NCBI GenBank assembly: GCA_937982515.1
Contig: CALJMB010000049.1
Coordinates: forward strand, 1-49,093
From: an uncultured Balneolaceae bacterium
GTDB taxonomy: Bacteria > Bacteroidota > Rhodothermia > Balneolales > Balneolaceae
Length of the DNA: 49,093 nt
Direction of reading: 5' to 3'
The notes beneath the pieces were generated by a model that was given only the letters and a program-made list of their open reading frames with translations, had not been told where the DNA came from and ran no database searches. A program made the position numbers and the translations under genes. This document shows, in pieces, positions 34,595-44,170 of the stretch. The number at the start of each line of letters is the position of its first letter. Within the stretch, counting starts at the first letter, position 1.

Positions 34595-35296
34595 TCAAAT
34601 CTGTTCCCACATCATGCCTATTTCATCACAGGCGGCCTGAATATCCCGGCGCCTTCGTATATACGATCGCGGAGCCCGGATACATGTATTACTGAATACA
34701 TCATACACGCCGGTTTCGCGGTGGGGAGCTTCGTAGTTGTCTGGCACGAGGTGCTCTTCCACCCATTGGTGAGTAGAAGTGGCGATGTATTTTCCCATTT
34801 CGGGATCGAGAGGTGAGTTTTTGCCAAAGTACAGTTTTATGGCGCCTGCGGTTTTCCGGCCGTTTTCGTCTTCGCCAAAGACCAGCAGCTCGGGCCGGAT
34901 GCTTACTTCCACTCCTTCGAGATGTAGTTTGGGGGCGCTGTTTTTACCCCGTTCAAAACGCCGGCCTTCCAGATCCAGCACTTCATCGTAGTTGTCGTAG
35001 AAGGTTTCCAGCGCCTCTATACAACCCTGAATCCGGTGTGCTTCCCAGTCGGACTTTGGGGTTTTACGCTCCAGCTTATCGATAGCATCCGTAATGACAG
35101 AATGCTCTGTGGCTCCGGATTCTAAAAACTCTACTATGGCCTTCTGCGCGGGCTGATAATAGCTTATCGCAAAGCCCGGGGGACGCTTTTGCTGTTCTAT
35201 GATCCTTCGCCGGTTTCGCGGGGTTCCCGTAAGATATTCTCCCAGCTTGTTAATAGATACGCGCGGTTGCTTTCTTTCAGCTGTTTCGTTTGGCAT
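34595..35296 (-). CDS. Unknown soluble protein, possible PD-(D/E)XK-like core
   Basis: A 233-residue cytosolic protein I cannot place with certainty. Residues 1-45 are basic (PRNRRRIIEQQKRPPGF), 50-120 are helical, and a β-rich centre follows: SIRPELLVF at 132-140, then TAGAIKLYF at 149-157. The spacing of Pro135-Glu136 and Lys154 recalls PD-(D/E)XK nuclease-like folds, but the expected acidic residue before the lysine is Ala152, so catalysis is doubtful. The C-terminus is helical with an arginine-rich patch (RSYIRRRRD). It stands alone between kelch and pstS. Its protein-like composition and coherent length support a real gene. Confidence 0.6.
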   Translation of the reverse strand: MPNETAERKQPRVSINKLGEYLTGTPRNRRRIIEQQKRPPGFAISYYQPAQKAIVEFLESGATEHSVITDAIDKLERKTPKSDWEAHRIQGCIEALETFYDNYDEVLDLEGRRFERGKNSAPKLHLEGVEVSIRPELLVFGEDENGRKTAGAIKLYFGKNSPLDPEMGKYIATSTHQWVEEHLVPDNYEAPHRETGVYDVFSNTCIRAPRSYIRRRRDIQAACDEIGMMWEQI

Positions 35297-35608
35297 AAGA
35301 GTGATGTCTCGGGGTAATGCTGGTTGTACTCATTAGAACTCAAAACCGGAGTGATGAGTTTCAAAAGGGAGTATGATAGCCACGGATGGGAAGTAGTCTT
35401 CGCCGATAATATTACAGGATGTATCGTACATCCGCAGTATCCGTGTTCTTATGAAAGCGACTGGCATAGCGCTGATTTCTATGCGGCAGGTAACAGTATC
35501 ATTACAGAATGATAACACTTATTTAACAACAATTGGCTTTCTTTCAGGTACATTTAACTGCATGAAAATCAGCGCTCCATACGCACGTTTAACTTAAAAT
35601 GTGAGATA

Positions 35609-36568
35609 ATGACAAAGCAGAACATCCTACTGGTGGCAATTTTCGGATTGTTTCTAACCTCCTGTGGATCGGGCGGCGGATCAGGCCGTCAACCATCGGG
35701 AGAAATACATATTGACGGTTCCAGTACGGTTTATCCTATTACAGAAGCGATAGCCGAAGAGTTCCGCCTGGTAGCCCCAAAGACACGTGTTACGGTGGGG
35801 ATATCGGGTACCGGCGGTGGATTTCAAAAGTTTCTGCGCGGCAGTACCGATATTAATAATGCCTCTCGTGAAATCAAGTCAAGCGAAGTGGAATTGGCGG
35901 AAAAGAACGGAGTAGATTATGTACGCCTTTCGGTAGCTTATGACGGATTGGCCGTGGTGGTACATCCAAAGAACGACTGGGCCAACCATCTTACGGCAGA
36001 AGAACTCAGGTTAATGTGGGAGCCGGCCGCACAGGGTACTGTCACGCGGTGGAATCAGATCCGTGCTGAGTGGCCCGATGAAGAACTCCATCTGTTCGGA
36101 CCCGGAGTAGCCTCCGGAACCTACGATTATTTTACAGAAGCTATTGTCGGAGAAAGCGGATCCAGCCGGGGAGATTTTACCGCCAGTGAAGACGACAACG
36201 TATTGGTTCAGGGTGTTTCCACCGATCCGTACGCGCTGGGATTCTTCGGCCTGGCCTATTTCGAAGAAAACCGGGACAGGCTAAAGCTGGTAGGGGTAGA
36301 TGGTGGTGATGGCACGCCGGTAAAACCTTCCATAGAAACGGTTTCGAACGGAACATATACTCCGCTTTCCCGTCCCATATTCATCTACGTTTCCGCGGAT
36401 GCGGTGCAAAAGGAGGCAGTAAGAGAGTTTGTAACCTTCTATCTGGAACAAGCTCCTCAGCTGGTTAAAGAGATCGGTTACGTGCCCATGCCTGATTCTG
36501 CGTACAAGAATCAACTGGATAAGTTCGAAGCGTTTTACAGAGCTTCCGGCCCCGTTAGTCAGAATTGA
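35609..36568 (+). CDS. pstS: Phosphate ABC transporter substrate-binding lipoprotein
   Basis: A 319-residue periplasmic phosphate receptor. A lipoprotein signal peptide ends in LTSC with Cys19, so it is membrane-anchored. The phosphate-binding features are IDGSSTVYPI, GISGTGGGF and the NNASREIK segment; FGPGVASGTYDYF provides the second-lobe contacts. The spacing fits the PstS-like Bacteroidota/cyanobacterial type. It begins the pstSCAB-phoU cluster, 51 bases before pstC. Confidence 0.95.
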   Translation: MTKQNILLVAIFGLFLTSCGSGGGSGRQPSGEIHIDGSSTVYPITEAIAEEFRLVAPKTRVTVGISGTGGGFQKFLRGSTDINNASREIKSSEVELAEKNGVDYVRLSVAYDGLAVVVHPKNDWANHLTAEELRLMWEPAAQGTVTRWNQIRAEWPDEELHLFGPGVASGTYDYFTEAIVGESGSSRGDFTASEDDNVLVQGVSTDPYALGFFGLAYFEENRDRLKLVGVDGGDGTPVKPSIETVSNGTYTPLSRPIFIYVSADAVQKEAVREFVTFYLEQAPQLVKEIGYVPMPDSAYKNQLDKFEAFYRASGPVSQN

Positions 36569-36618
36569 CAAACCAGATTAATGATACCAGGAAGATTAAT
36601 TATCTGCAGGATATGTGA

Positions 36619-37494
36619 ATGAAGGTAAGCGAAAAGGTTATTGAAAAAGTACTGGCCGCCTGCGCGCTGTTAACGATCCTTACCACCGTGGGAATAATCC
36701 TGGTTTTAGTGGTAGAGGCTATCAGCTTTTTCAAAGAAGTATCTATAGTTGACTTTCTCACAGACACCGAATGGACACCGCTGTTTACCCAAAAAAGCTA
36801 TGGGATTTTACCGCTGTTGTCGGGTACGCTCTTAACCACGGTTATTGCTATATCGGTGGCTTTACCGGTGGGTTTAGTCATTGCCATTTATTTAAATGAA
36901 TACGCTTCGAAGCGGTTCAAAAAAATCGTTAAACCCCTCCTGGAAATACTTGCGGTAGTACCTACGGTTGTTTATGGTTTCTTTGCATTGATGATTGTGA
37001 CCCCTCTTCTCCAAAACATCATACCGCAGCTATCTGGTTTTAACGCGCTTTCGCCCGGCATCGTGATGGGTATCATGATCATTCCATTTGTTTCCTCGCT
37101 TAGTGAGGATGCACTGAGCGCCGTTCCCGGCTCTCTGAGGGAAGCCGCCTTCGGTATGGGGTCTACCAGGTTTCAGACCGCTTTCCGCGTGATGGTTCCG
37201 GCGGCTTCATCGGGTATCATCATATCGGCAATCCTCGCCATCTCAAGAGCCATAGGGGAGACAATGATCGTAGCCATAGCTGCCGGCCAGCAACCCCGGT
37301 TTACATTCGATCCCACCGTGCCTATAGAAACCATCACTGCTTACATCGTGCAGGTAAGTATGGGCGATGTGCCGTATGGAACGCTGGCTTATAAAACCAT
37401 TTTCGCCGCCGGTATCACTCTGTTTGTGTTCACCTTCATCCTAAATAACATCAGCTATTGGATAAAAACCAGATATCAGGAGAAATATGAATAG
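36619..37494 (+). CDS. pstC: Phosphate ABC transporter permease PstC
   Basis: A 291-residue membrane protein with six spans and the cytoplasmic EAA-type loop (SLREAAFGMGSTRFQTAFRVMVP in pieces: REAAFGMGSTRFQTAF). The first span is at about 10-33. It pairs with PstA to form the inner-membrane phosphate channel. Its last eight bases overlap the pstA start, so the two are translationally coupled. Confidence 0.95.
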   Translation: MKVSEKVIEKVLAACALLTILTTVGIILVLVVEAISFFKEVSIVDFLTDTEWTPLFTQKSYGILPLLSGTLLTTVIAISVALPVGLVIAIYLNEYASKRFKKIVKPLLEILAVVPTVVYGFFALMIVTPLLQNIIPQLSGFNALSPGIVMGIMIIPFVSSLSEDALSAVPGSLREAAFGMGSTRFQTAFRVMVPAASSGIIISAILAISRAIGETMIVAIAAGQQPRFTFDPTVPIETITAYIVQVSMGDVPYGTLAYKTIFAAGITLFVFTFILNNISYWIKTRYQEKYE

Positions 37495-38344
37495 TAGAGT
37501 CGCCCATAGGTATGATGATCAGCTGTTCAGAGGTATGGGAGTTACCGCAACGGTATCCTGCCTGGCCATTCTGATTATTTTCATCGGTTTCATTTTATAT
37601 CAGGGAATGGATCGCTTAAGCTGGGAATTCATGACGAGTTTACCCTCCCGCTTTGCAGAAAGATCCGGAATATACACGGCATGGGCCGGAACCCTGTGGG
37701 TGATGGTATGTACAACCCTCATTTCTTTTCCTGTTGGAGTAGGCGCCGGTATTTATCTCGAAGAATACGGAAAGAAAGGGAGGCTGAGTACCCTTCTGGA
37801 GATCAATATTGCAAATCTTGCAGGGGTGCCTTCTATTATCTATGGCCTGCTGGGCCTGGAGGTTTTTGTGCGGTTTATGAAAATGGGCAGTAGTATCCTG
37901 GCCGGCGCCTTAACGCTTTCCCTGTTGATACTGCCCATCATTATTGTTGCTACCAGAGAGGCCGTACGCGCGGTGCCCAAAACCATTAAAGAAGCTTCAT
38001 TTGCTCTGGGTGCGTCGAAGTGGCAAACCATTTGGAACCAGACTCTGCCGGCTTCTTTTGGCGGCATCTTAACCGGGGTCATTCTTGCTATCTCCAGGGC
38101 CGTGGGCGAAACCGCTCCCTTAATTGTAATAGGAGCGCTCGCATATGTTCCTTTTGCACCTTCCGGGCCGCTCGATGAATTTACCGTACTGCCTATTCAG
38201 ATATTTAACTGGGTTTCGAGACCCCAGCATGAATTTGTAATCAATGCGGCAGCAGCTATTATCGTCCTGCTGCTTATTACTTTTGTACTTAATGGCGTTG
38301 CCGTCTATTTACGTTACCGCTGGCAGCAGAAATTGAAATGGTAG
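37487..38344 (+). CDS. pstA: Phosphate ABC transporter permease PstA
   Basis: A 285-residue six-span permease, partner of PstC. The EAA-loop sequence KEASFALGASKWQTIWNQTLP, cited as KEASFALGASKWQT, and the AISRAVGETAPL segment are typical of PstA. The ATG lies inside the 3' end of pstC. About 107 bases of non-coding DNA separate it from pstB. Confidence 0.95.
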   Translation: MNSRVAHRYDDQLFRGMGVTATVSCLAILIIFIGFILYQGMDRLSWEFMTSLPSRFAERSGIYTAWAGTLWVMVCTTLISFPVGVGAGIYLEEYGKKGRLSTLLEINIANLAGVPSIIYGLLGLEVFVRFMKMGSSILAGALTLSLLILPIIIVATREAVRAVPKTIKEASFALGASKWQTIWNQTLPASFGGILTGVILAISRAVGETAPLIVIGALAYVPFAPSGPLDEFTVLPIQIFNWVSRPQHEFVINAAAAIIVLLLITFVLNGVAVYLRYRWQQKLKW

Positions 38345-38451
38345 CCAAGGACATATCAACACCTCGCATCCCGTTCCGCCACTGGCAGGACGGACGAGCA
38401 TCAGGTCTGTGGCAACCACTCATGTGTTTACATCACTTAAGCTAAGGTATT

Positions 38452-39267
38452 ATGCAGACAAAAATATTAGATAAAGAAGTTCGGAGCGATGCAACTAAAA
38501 ATCCGGTAGATATGAACTATAAGTTAAGGGCTCAACATGTTGATGCCTTTTATGGTGATTTCCAGGCCCTTAAAGATATCAGCCTCGATATTAAAGCAAA
38601 CTCTGTTACCGCCTTTATTGGCCCCTCCGGATGCGGAAAATCTACCTTTCTGAGGCTTCTTAACCGAATGAACGATTACATCGATGGATTTAGAATGGAG
38701 GGTGCCATTTTACTGGATGACGAGGATATTTATGACCCCTCTGTAAAGGTCGAAGAGCTCAGAAAGGCAGTGGGAATGGTTTTTCAGAAGCCCAACCCAT
38801 TTCCCAAATCCATATTCGAAAACGTCGCCTATGGACTGAAAATACAAGGTATCCGCGATAAAGCATTCATTGAAGAGCGGGTTGTCGAATCATTAAAGCA
38901 AGCCACCTTATTCGACGAAGTAAAAGACGATCTGAATAAACCCGCTCTCGCGCTTTCAGGCGGACAACAACAACGGCTTTGCATTGCCCGGGTACTAGCC
39001 GTTAAACCCTCTGTACTGTTGATGGATGAGCCCACATCAGCGCTGGACCCCATATCAACAGATAAAATTGAAGACCTTATTTATACTCTTAAAAATAATT
39101 ACACAATCGCTATTGTAACACACAATATGCAACAAGCCAGCCGCATAAGCGACTACACCGCTTTTATGTATATGGGCAGACTCATTGAATACGATAAAAC
39201 AAAAAAGATTTTTACTAATCCGGGAAAAGATCAGACGCAAAATTATATAACCGGCCGATTTGGTTAG
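38452..39267 (+). CDS. pstB: Phosphate ABC transporter ATPase PstB
   Basis: A 271-residue ATPase. Walker A GPSGCGKST near residue 60, RLLNRMND (a PstB hallmark), Q-loop VFQKPNPFPKSI, signature LSGGQQQR, Walker B LLMDEPTSALDP and H-loop IVTHNMQQ are all present. A later in-frame ATG (MNYKLRA, codon 21) is an alternative start, since the first 20 residues are not conserved. It powers phosphate import. Confidence 0.96.
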   Translation: MQTKILDKEVRSDATKNPVDMNYKLRAQHVDAFYGDFQALKDISLDIKANSVTAFIGPSGCGKSTFLRLLNRMNDYIDGFRMEGAILLDDEDIYDPSVKVEELRKAVGMVFQKPNPFPKSIFENVAYGLKIQGIRDKAFIEERVVESLKQATLFDEVKDDLNKPALALSGGQQQRLCIARVLAVKPSVLLMDEPTSALDPISTDKIEDLIYTLKNNYTIAIVTHNMQQASRISDYTAFMYMGRLIEYDKTKKIFTNPGKDQTQNYITGRFG

Positions 39268-39427
39268 CGGTACTATTAAGGCACAGGTATATTATAGAAG
39301 AAACAGATACTTTGGCCTGATGCCCCATGCTACTGAGCAGCATGGACTGTTACCGGATGGACGCTTGTTCGCATTGCCTAAACCAGACCGTAATAATAAT
39401 TGTTAAGAAGAGAATAAAAATATATAT

Positions 39428-40144
39428 ATGGCAGAACAGAAAAATCCGACGCCCATGTCACACTTAGATATCGAACTCGGCCTGCTAAACGATGATATTT
39501 TAGAAATGATGCATCTGGTTAAAACCCAGATAGAAAAAGGCCGGGATGCATTTATGAATTTCGATGAGGAGCTTGCCCACGAAATCACCGTTAATGAACG
39601 GCGGGTAGACGCTCTGGAACTCAAAATTGACCGTGACTGTGAAAATATACTTGCCCTGTTTAACCCTGTGGCCATCGACTTACGCTTTGTCATCGCCTCT
39701 TTTAAAATTAATTCGGATCTGGAGCGCCTGGGGGACCATGCAGACGGTATTGCCAAATACATTCTGGACTTTGGAAGGCCTATAGATGAAGAGGTTATCA
39801 AGAAGATGCGAATCGATGAGATGTACGATGTTTCCCTTCAGATGCTGACTAACGTCTTAGAGGCTTTTGCATCTGAAGACACGCAATTGGCTCGTAAAGT
39901 TTTTAAGCAGGATAAAACACTGAATGAAATTAACAGAGAAGTCTCAAAAAATACGGCCTCACTAATTGAAAAGGATGCGGATAACATCAGGCTATATCTT
40001 TATCTGTTTTCTATTGTCAGAAAGCTGGAGCGTGTGGGTGATTTGGTAAAAAATACAGCGGAAGAGATAATTTTCTATATCGAAGCTAGGGTGTTAAAAC
40101 ATAAAAAAGATAAGTATAAGAACGGAAGAAATAATAATTCCTGA
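39428..40144 (+). CDS. phoU: Phosphate transport regulator PhoU
   Basis: A 238-residue all-helical protein with two PhoU domains (about 15-105 and 118-210). Each contains the metal-binding E/DxxxD-type helix: NSDLERLGDHADGIAKY in the first and RKLERVGDLVKNTAEE in the second. PhoU dampens Pst activity and phosphate signalling. It follows pstB by about 160 bases. The PhoR/PhoB pair that usually takes the signal is not present in the window. Confidence 0.95.
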   Translation: MAEQKNPTPMSHLDIELGLLNDDILEMMHLVKTQIEKGRDAFMNFDEELAHEITVNERRVDALELKIDRDCENILALFNPVAIDLRFVIASFKINSDLERLGDHADGIAKYILDFGRPIDEEVIKKMRIDEMYDVSLQMLTNVLEAFASEDTQLARKVFKQDKTLNEINREVSKNTASLIEKDADNIRLYLYLFSIVRKLERVGDLVKNTAEEIIFYIEARVLKHKKDKYKNGRNNNS

Positions 40145-40248
40145 TTATATTAGGGCCGCTTTGGTAAACAAAGCACAAGAGAAGCGCCATAATATAGGGC
40201 ACGCTTCTGTTAAACGATCAGCACGTTAATATTAATGAAACACGATGT

Positions 40249-41286
40249 ATGAGACGTATAGCCATACTATGCTTATTATTTCTTTCTATCTCTATATCCC
40301 GATCCTTTGCTCAGGTAAATGTTGGCGAAAGTAGCAAGTTAAGCGGGCTGGTGTACAGCGATTATTACTGGATGGCATCCAGCCACGATGAATCACTAGA
40401 AGGCAGCAACGGCTTCTGGATACGGCGCATCTATTTTACCTACGATCACAAGGTCAACGAGTCCTTTTCCAGCAGGCTCAGGCTGGAGATGAATGGAGAA
40501 GGCGACTTTACAACCAGTGCACGAATGACGCCGGTTGTAAAAGATGCCTGGCTTAAGTGGGAAAACGAACGGCATCAGATCCTCGCGGGGATATCTCCAA
40601 CCCCGACCTTTGAGCTGGTAAGAGACACCTGGGGTTACCGCGCTGTTGAAGAAACCCCCTTAAACCTTCAGAATTTCGGTAGTTCTCGAGACTTTGGGAT
40701 TGCGGCCAAAGGGACAATCGGGGAGGATGAAAAACTGGGTTATCATGTGATGGTTGGAAATGGCCATGGCCACAATGGTGCAGAGATCGATAAGGGGAAA
40801 AAGCTCATGCTGTCGATATCATACCAGCTGACTGATCAGTGGGTGGTAGAAGTATACGGCGACCGGAACAGCTTATCCGGCGATCAGAGCTGGACTACCT
40901 TACAGGGATTTGCAGGCTACCGGACAGAAGATTTGAGCTTTGGCGCTCTTTATGCCCGGCAGCACCGAAGCAGGCCGGCTCCTCTGGGCGATCTGAACCT
41001 GGATATTGCTTCCGTATTTGCCCGTGCCGCTTTCACTGCATCAACAACAGGTTTTTTCCGGGTTGACCATATGTTCGATCCAAATCCCGCAGGTAGCAAT
41101 ATATCCTATATACCTTTCAGTGATGATGCTGAATCTACCCTTCTGATCGGTGGAGTGGATATTGCCATAGATTCGGGCATACACCTCATTCCTAATATCG
41201 AGGCGGTAATTTACGGCGAAACGCCACTGGGGAACACCCCAAAATCAGACCTGATTCCACGACTCACACTTTTCTATCAGTTCTGA
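40249..41286 (+). CDS. Outer-membrane porin next to the Pst genes
   Basis: A 345-residue β-barrel protein with a signal peptide (about 1-21, ending SFAQ). It consists of alternating hydrophobic strands, ends in an aromatic residue (FYQF), as outer-membrane proteins do, and has the RRIYFTYDHKVNESFSSRLRLEMN opening reminiscent of phosphate-selective porin (OprO/OprP-like) barrels. It lies 105 bases after phoU on the same strand, so phosphate or polyphosphate passage across the outer membrane is a reasonable inference. It is shorter than OprP (about 410 mature residues). Confidence 0.82.
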   Translation: MRRIAILCLLFLSISISRSFAQVNVGESSKLSGLVYSDYYWMASSHDESLEGSNGFWIRRIYFTYDHKVNESFSSRLRLEMNGEGDFTTSARMTPVVKDAWLKWENERHQILAGISPTPTFELVRDTWGYRAVEETPLNLQNFGSSRDFGIAAKGTIGEDEKLGYHVMVGNGHGHNGAEIDKGKKLMLSISYQLTDQWVVEVYGDRNSLSGDQSWTTLQGFAGYRTEDLSFGALYARQHRSRPAPLGDLNLDIASVFARAAFTASTTGFFRVDHMFDPNPAGSNISYIPFSDDAESTLLIGGVDIAIDSGIHLIPNIEAVIYGETPLGNTPKSDLIPRLTLFYQF

Positions 41287-41302
41287 GCACATAGCAATTA
41301 AC

Positions 41303-41350
41303 GAGTGATGAGTACAGGTGAGAGCAGAACTGTGGTTGTACTCACCACTC
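41303..41350. terminator. Inverted repeat between convergent porin and antiporter genes
   Basis: Arms gagtgatgagtac (41303-41315) and gtactcaccactc (41338-41350) pair at 12 of 13 positions over a 22-base loop. It lies in the 65-base gap of convergent genes, so it may be a shared terminator, but no T-run follows on the plus strand. Confidence 0.4.
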
Positions 41351-41351
41351 A

Positions 41352-42836
41352 TTACTCCTGTTCATCTGTGTGTGTCCAGCTCTCTTCACCTTTTATTATT
41401 TGCCGGACGGTTGGCATCATATCTTTATTGGCCAGAACCAGCAACTTGTCTTGAGCCTGAATTTCCGTTGTTCCTTTTGGCACCAGAAATCCTCCTTCCC
41501 GGTTGATAATCACGATCAATGCATTTTCAGGAAAATTTAAATCAACTAGTTGTTTCCCCACAACAGGATCGCTTTCAGACACCTTAATCTCTTTCATAGC
41601 GCCTTTAGTATCGACAGAGGGCTCGAATTCGATAGGGAAGCGGGTTTTTCGCCTAATAGGAGCATCTACATGCAGCAGACGGGCTACTAATGGCAGGGTA
41701 GGGCCCTGGATAAGCACAGACGTCACTACAATGAAAAACACTACGCTGAAAATCAGTTCCGCATTCTCTACACCGGCTACCAGGGGAAAGGTGGCCATGA
41801 TAATGGGAACGGCCCCACGAAGGCCTGTCCATGATATCATCAGTTTGGCACGGGTATTAAACCGGCTAAACAGCAGACTTATAAACACGCTTATAGGCCG
41901 GCCTATAAGCATAAGCGCTAAAGCTATTAATAAGCCGGCACCCGAGATAGCAAGAATTTCTGCCGGGAATACCAACAACCCCAGTGTAAGGAACATGGCT
42001 ATTTGCATCAGCCATCCCATTCCGTCAAAAAAGCTCATTAAACTGCGCTGATGTACAAAAGTGGAATTACCCAGAACCAGGCCCGCCACATAGACGGCCA
42101 GGAACCCACTTCCGGTCATCAAATCCGTGGCAGAATAGATCATTAATACCAAAGCCAGAGTCATCACGGGATAGAGTCCGTCATTATCCAGATTGATGGT
42201 ATTAATAATCCATGTTATTAACTTGCCAAACAGATAGCCGGCTGCAAGGCCGATGATCATTTGCTGGAAGAAGAAGCCTATCAGCGAAGACCAGCTAAAT
42301 TCTGGCAACATCAGCATTTCAATCATTCCAATAGTCAGGAAGATAGCCATCGGGTCATTTGTTGCCGATTCAAACTCCAGAAGTTCTTTTAACCGGTATT
42401 TAAAACCCACAGCTTTGGAACGGAGTATAGCAAAGACGGCAGCGGCATCGGTAGATGATACGATGGCTCCAAGCAGGAGGCCTTCATATATGCTGAGGTC
42501 CAGTAACAATCCCGCAATCAGGCCTACAATGACAGCGCTTATAATAACGCCCAGGGTTGAAAGCACCAGGGCCGGCTTGGCAATGGGTTTAACCTCTTTC
42601 CAACGCGTATCTAAACCTCCCGAGAAAAGGATATAAGCTAATGCAATAATCCCCAGATACTGCGCAAGCTCATAGTTATCAAAATAGATCAGGTTCAACC
42701 CATCTGAGCCAAAAGCCATTCCAATCACTAAAAAAATCAAGAGTGCAGGAATACCATAGCGGTCGGAGAGTTTACTGGAAAAGGTGCTGATGATCAGGAG
42801 CAGGGCTCCGATTAAAAGGTAGATGGAAATTTGCAT
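41352..42836 (-). CDS. CPA1-family potassium/proton antiporter with RCK_C domain
   Basis: A 494-residue antiporter like NhaP2 (CvrA). Residues 1-390 hold about 12 membrane spans with GAIVSSTDAAAVFAIL and SATNDPMAIFL, in which the aspartates bind the cation. A TrkA-C/RCK_C domain follows at about 400-475 (SDPVVGKQLVDLNFPENALIV in pieces), linked to nucleotide or ion sensing. It would extrude K+ or Na+ in exchange for protons, useful in saline or alkaline conditions. It converges with the porin gene. Confidence 0.93.
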   Translation of the reverse strand: MQISIYLLIGALLLIISTFSSKLSDRYGIPALLIFLVIGMAFGSDGLNLIYFDNYELAQYLGIIALAYILFSGGLDTRWKEVKPIAKPALVLSTLGVIISAVIVGLIAGLLLDLSIYEGLLLGAIVSSTDAAAVFAILRSKAVGFKYRLKELLEFESATNDPMAIFLTIGMIEMLMLPEFSWSSLIGFFFQQMIIGLAAGYLFGKLITWIINTINLDNDGLYPVMTLALVLMIYSATDLMTGSGFLAVYVAGLVLGNSTFVHQRSLMSFFDGMGWLMQIAMFLTLGLLVFPAEILAISGAGLLIALALMLIGRPISVFISLLFSRFNTRAKLMISWTGLRGAVPIIMATFPLVAGVENAELIFSVVFFIVVTSVLIQGPTLPLVARLLHVDAPIRRKTRFPIEFEPSVDTKGAMKEIKVSESDPVVGKQLVDLNFPENALIVIINREGGFLVPKGTTEIQAQDKLLVLANKDMMPTVRQIIKGEESWTHTDEQE

Positions 42837-42933
42837 ATAGTTATAAGCAGGCGAATTTTGAATTCAAAGGGCAACGTACAGCTACATCTCTGAGTTTAAC
42901 CCGGAGCCGCTTCTGTTTAGCCAGCTATTATAG

Positions 42934-43845
42934 CTACTTGTTTACGTCATTTTTTTCAAGATCCAACGCCAGTGAACTGGCGATAAAAATGGAACTATAG
43001 GTACCAAAAATAATCCCCAGAATCAATGAAAAAGAAAACCCTTTTAGGACCTGCCCGCCAAAGAAAAACAGCACAGCTACCACAAATAAAGTAGTCAGAG
43101 AAGTTATTACCGTACGGCTTAAAGTTTCATTTGTGCTTTTATTTATCAGCTCCTCATAATCCATACCTTTATGGCGTTGCAGGTTTTCACGGATACGATC
43201 AAAAATGACTACCGTATCGTTTATCGAGTAGCCGACAATCGTTAAAAGGGCAGCGATAATGGTTTGATCGATCTCCAGGCTGAAGGGTAAAATTTCCCTG
43301 AAAATGGTAATAATACCCAGTACAACCAATACATCATGTGTCAGGGCTACAACCGCTCCGGTTGAGAACCTCCAGTCCTTGAAGCGCACCAGTATGTATA
43401 GAAATATGGCAACCACTGCAAAAATAGTGGCATTGAGCGCCCCCCGCTTTAAATCTTCAGCAAAGCGCGGGCCCACAACATCTGTTCTGATAACCATTGC
43501 ATCATTTTCAGGATAGGCTTTAGCCAGGGCAGATGTGATGATATCTTGCACTACGTTAATGGCATTAGGGTTGTCGGTGCGGATCAATATTTCCCGGTCG
43601 GAACCAAAGATTTTAACTTCCGGAGCTCCGCCCAGAGGCTCAGTGAGTTCAGCTCGTATTTCGGTTACTTCTATCGGCTGATCGAATTGCAAGACGAATG
43701 ACTTACCGCCTTTAAAATCGATGCCATATTCAAGCCCGTAACCAAAAATTCCGATGAGGGAAGCCAAAACCATTACCCCTGAAAAAATATAGGCAATGTA
43801 CCGGTTGCCTGTGATATTGTAACTTGGATTTTCAAACCATCTCAT
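42934..43845 (-). CDS. secF: Protein translocase subunit SecF
   Basis: A 303-residue SecF from the ATG at 43845 (MRWFENPSYN); the open frame extends 41 codons upstream, but those are not conserved. It has the usual six membrane spans with a first periplasmic domain after span 1 (GYGLEYGIDFKGGKSFVLQF region) and the signature VGYSINDTVVIFDRIREN near residue 215. SecF works with SecD to pull exported proteins through SecYEG using the proton gradient. Notably secD is not adjacent on either side. Confidence 0.96.
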   Translation of the reverse strand: MRWFENPSYNITGNRYIAYIFSGVMVLASLIGIFGYGLEYGIDFKGGKSFVLQFDQPIEVTEIRAELTEPLGGAPEVKIFGSDREILIRTDNPNAINVVQDIITSALAKAYPENDAMVIRTDVVGPRFAEDLKRGALNATIFAVVAIFLYILVRFKDWRFSTGAVVALTHDVLVVLGIITIFREILPFSLEIDQTIIAALLTIVGYSINDTVVIFDRIRENLQRHKGMDYEELINKSTNETLSRTVITSLTTLFVVAVLFFFGGQVLKGFSFSLILGIIFGTYSSIFIASSLALDLEKNDVNK

Positions 43846-44170
43846 AACAAGTATTCCTCTATAATGTATTATATGTATGCTATTGGGTTGGTGTAGCTGC
43901 CGTTCCTTTAGACGGAGGCCTGCTACTGGCCATGCGCACCAGGGAATGCCGGGTATTCTAGAGTCCACACCTCCTGTACAAACACAGGTTAAACATCATC
44001 AGATATAGCTATTTTGATGTCCACTGAGATAAAGTCAGGCGCTAATGGACACTGCCTGTGTATACGCAAATGCAATTTTTGCTATAGTAAGGTATATGGG
44101 TTTGCGGACTGAGCAGTGATCGTATTCACCGGCCCGGCAGCAGATTAGTAAAGAAGAGTGTTCTCCCTGC
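43846..44170. other. Intergenic region upstream of secF
   Basis: Nothing gene-like is seen here in 325 bases. There is no trace of a secD remnant in any frame that I can recognise. A short AT-rich tract (43861-43880) near the secF start is a candidate promoter zone. Confidence 0.5.

Noticed and set aside
35324..35512. 62-codon ORF between the unknown gene and pstS
   Set aside because: An equally long frame exists on the opposite strand, there is no ribosome binding site or motif, and it lies in the divergent promoter region.
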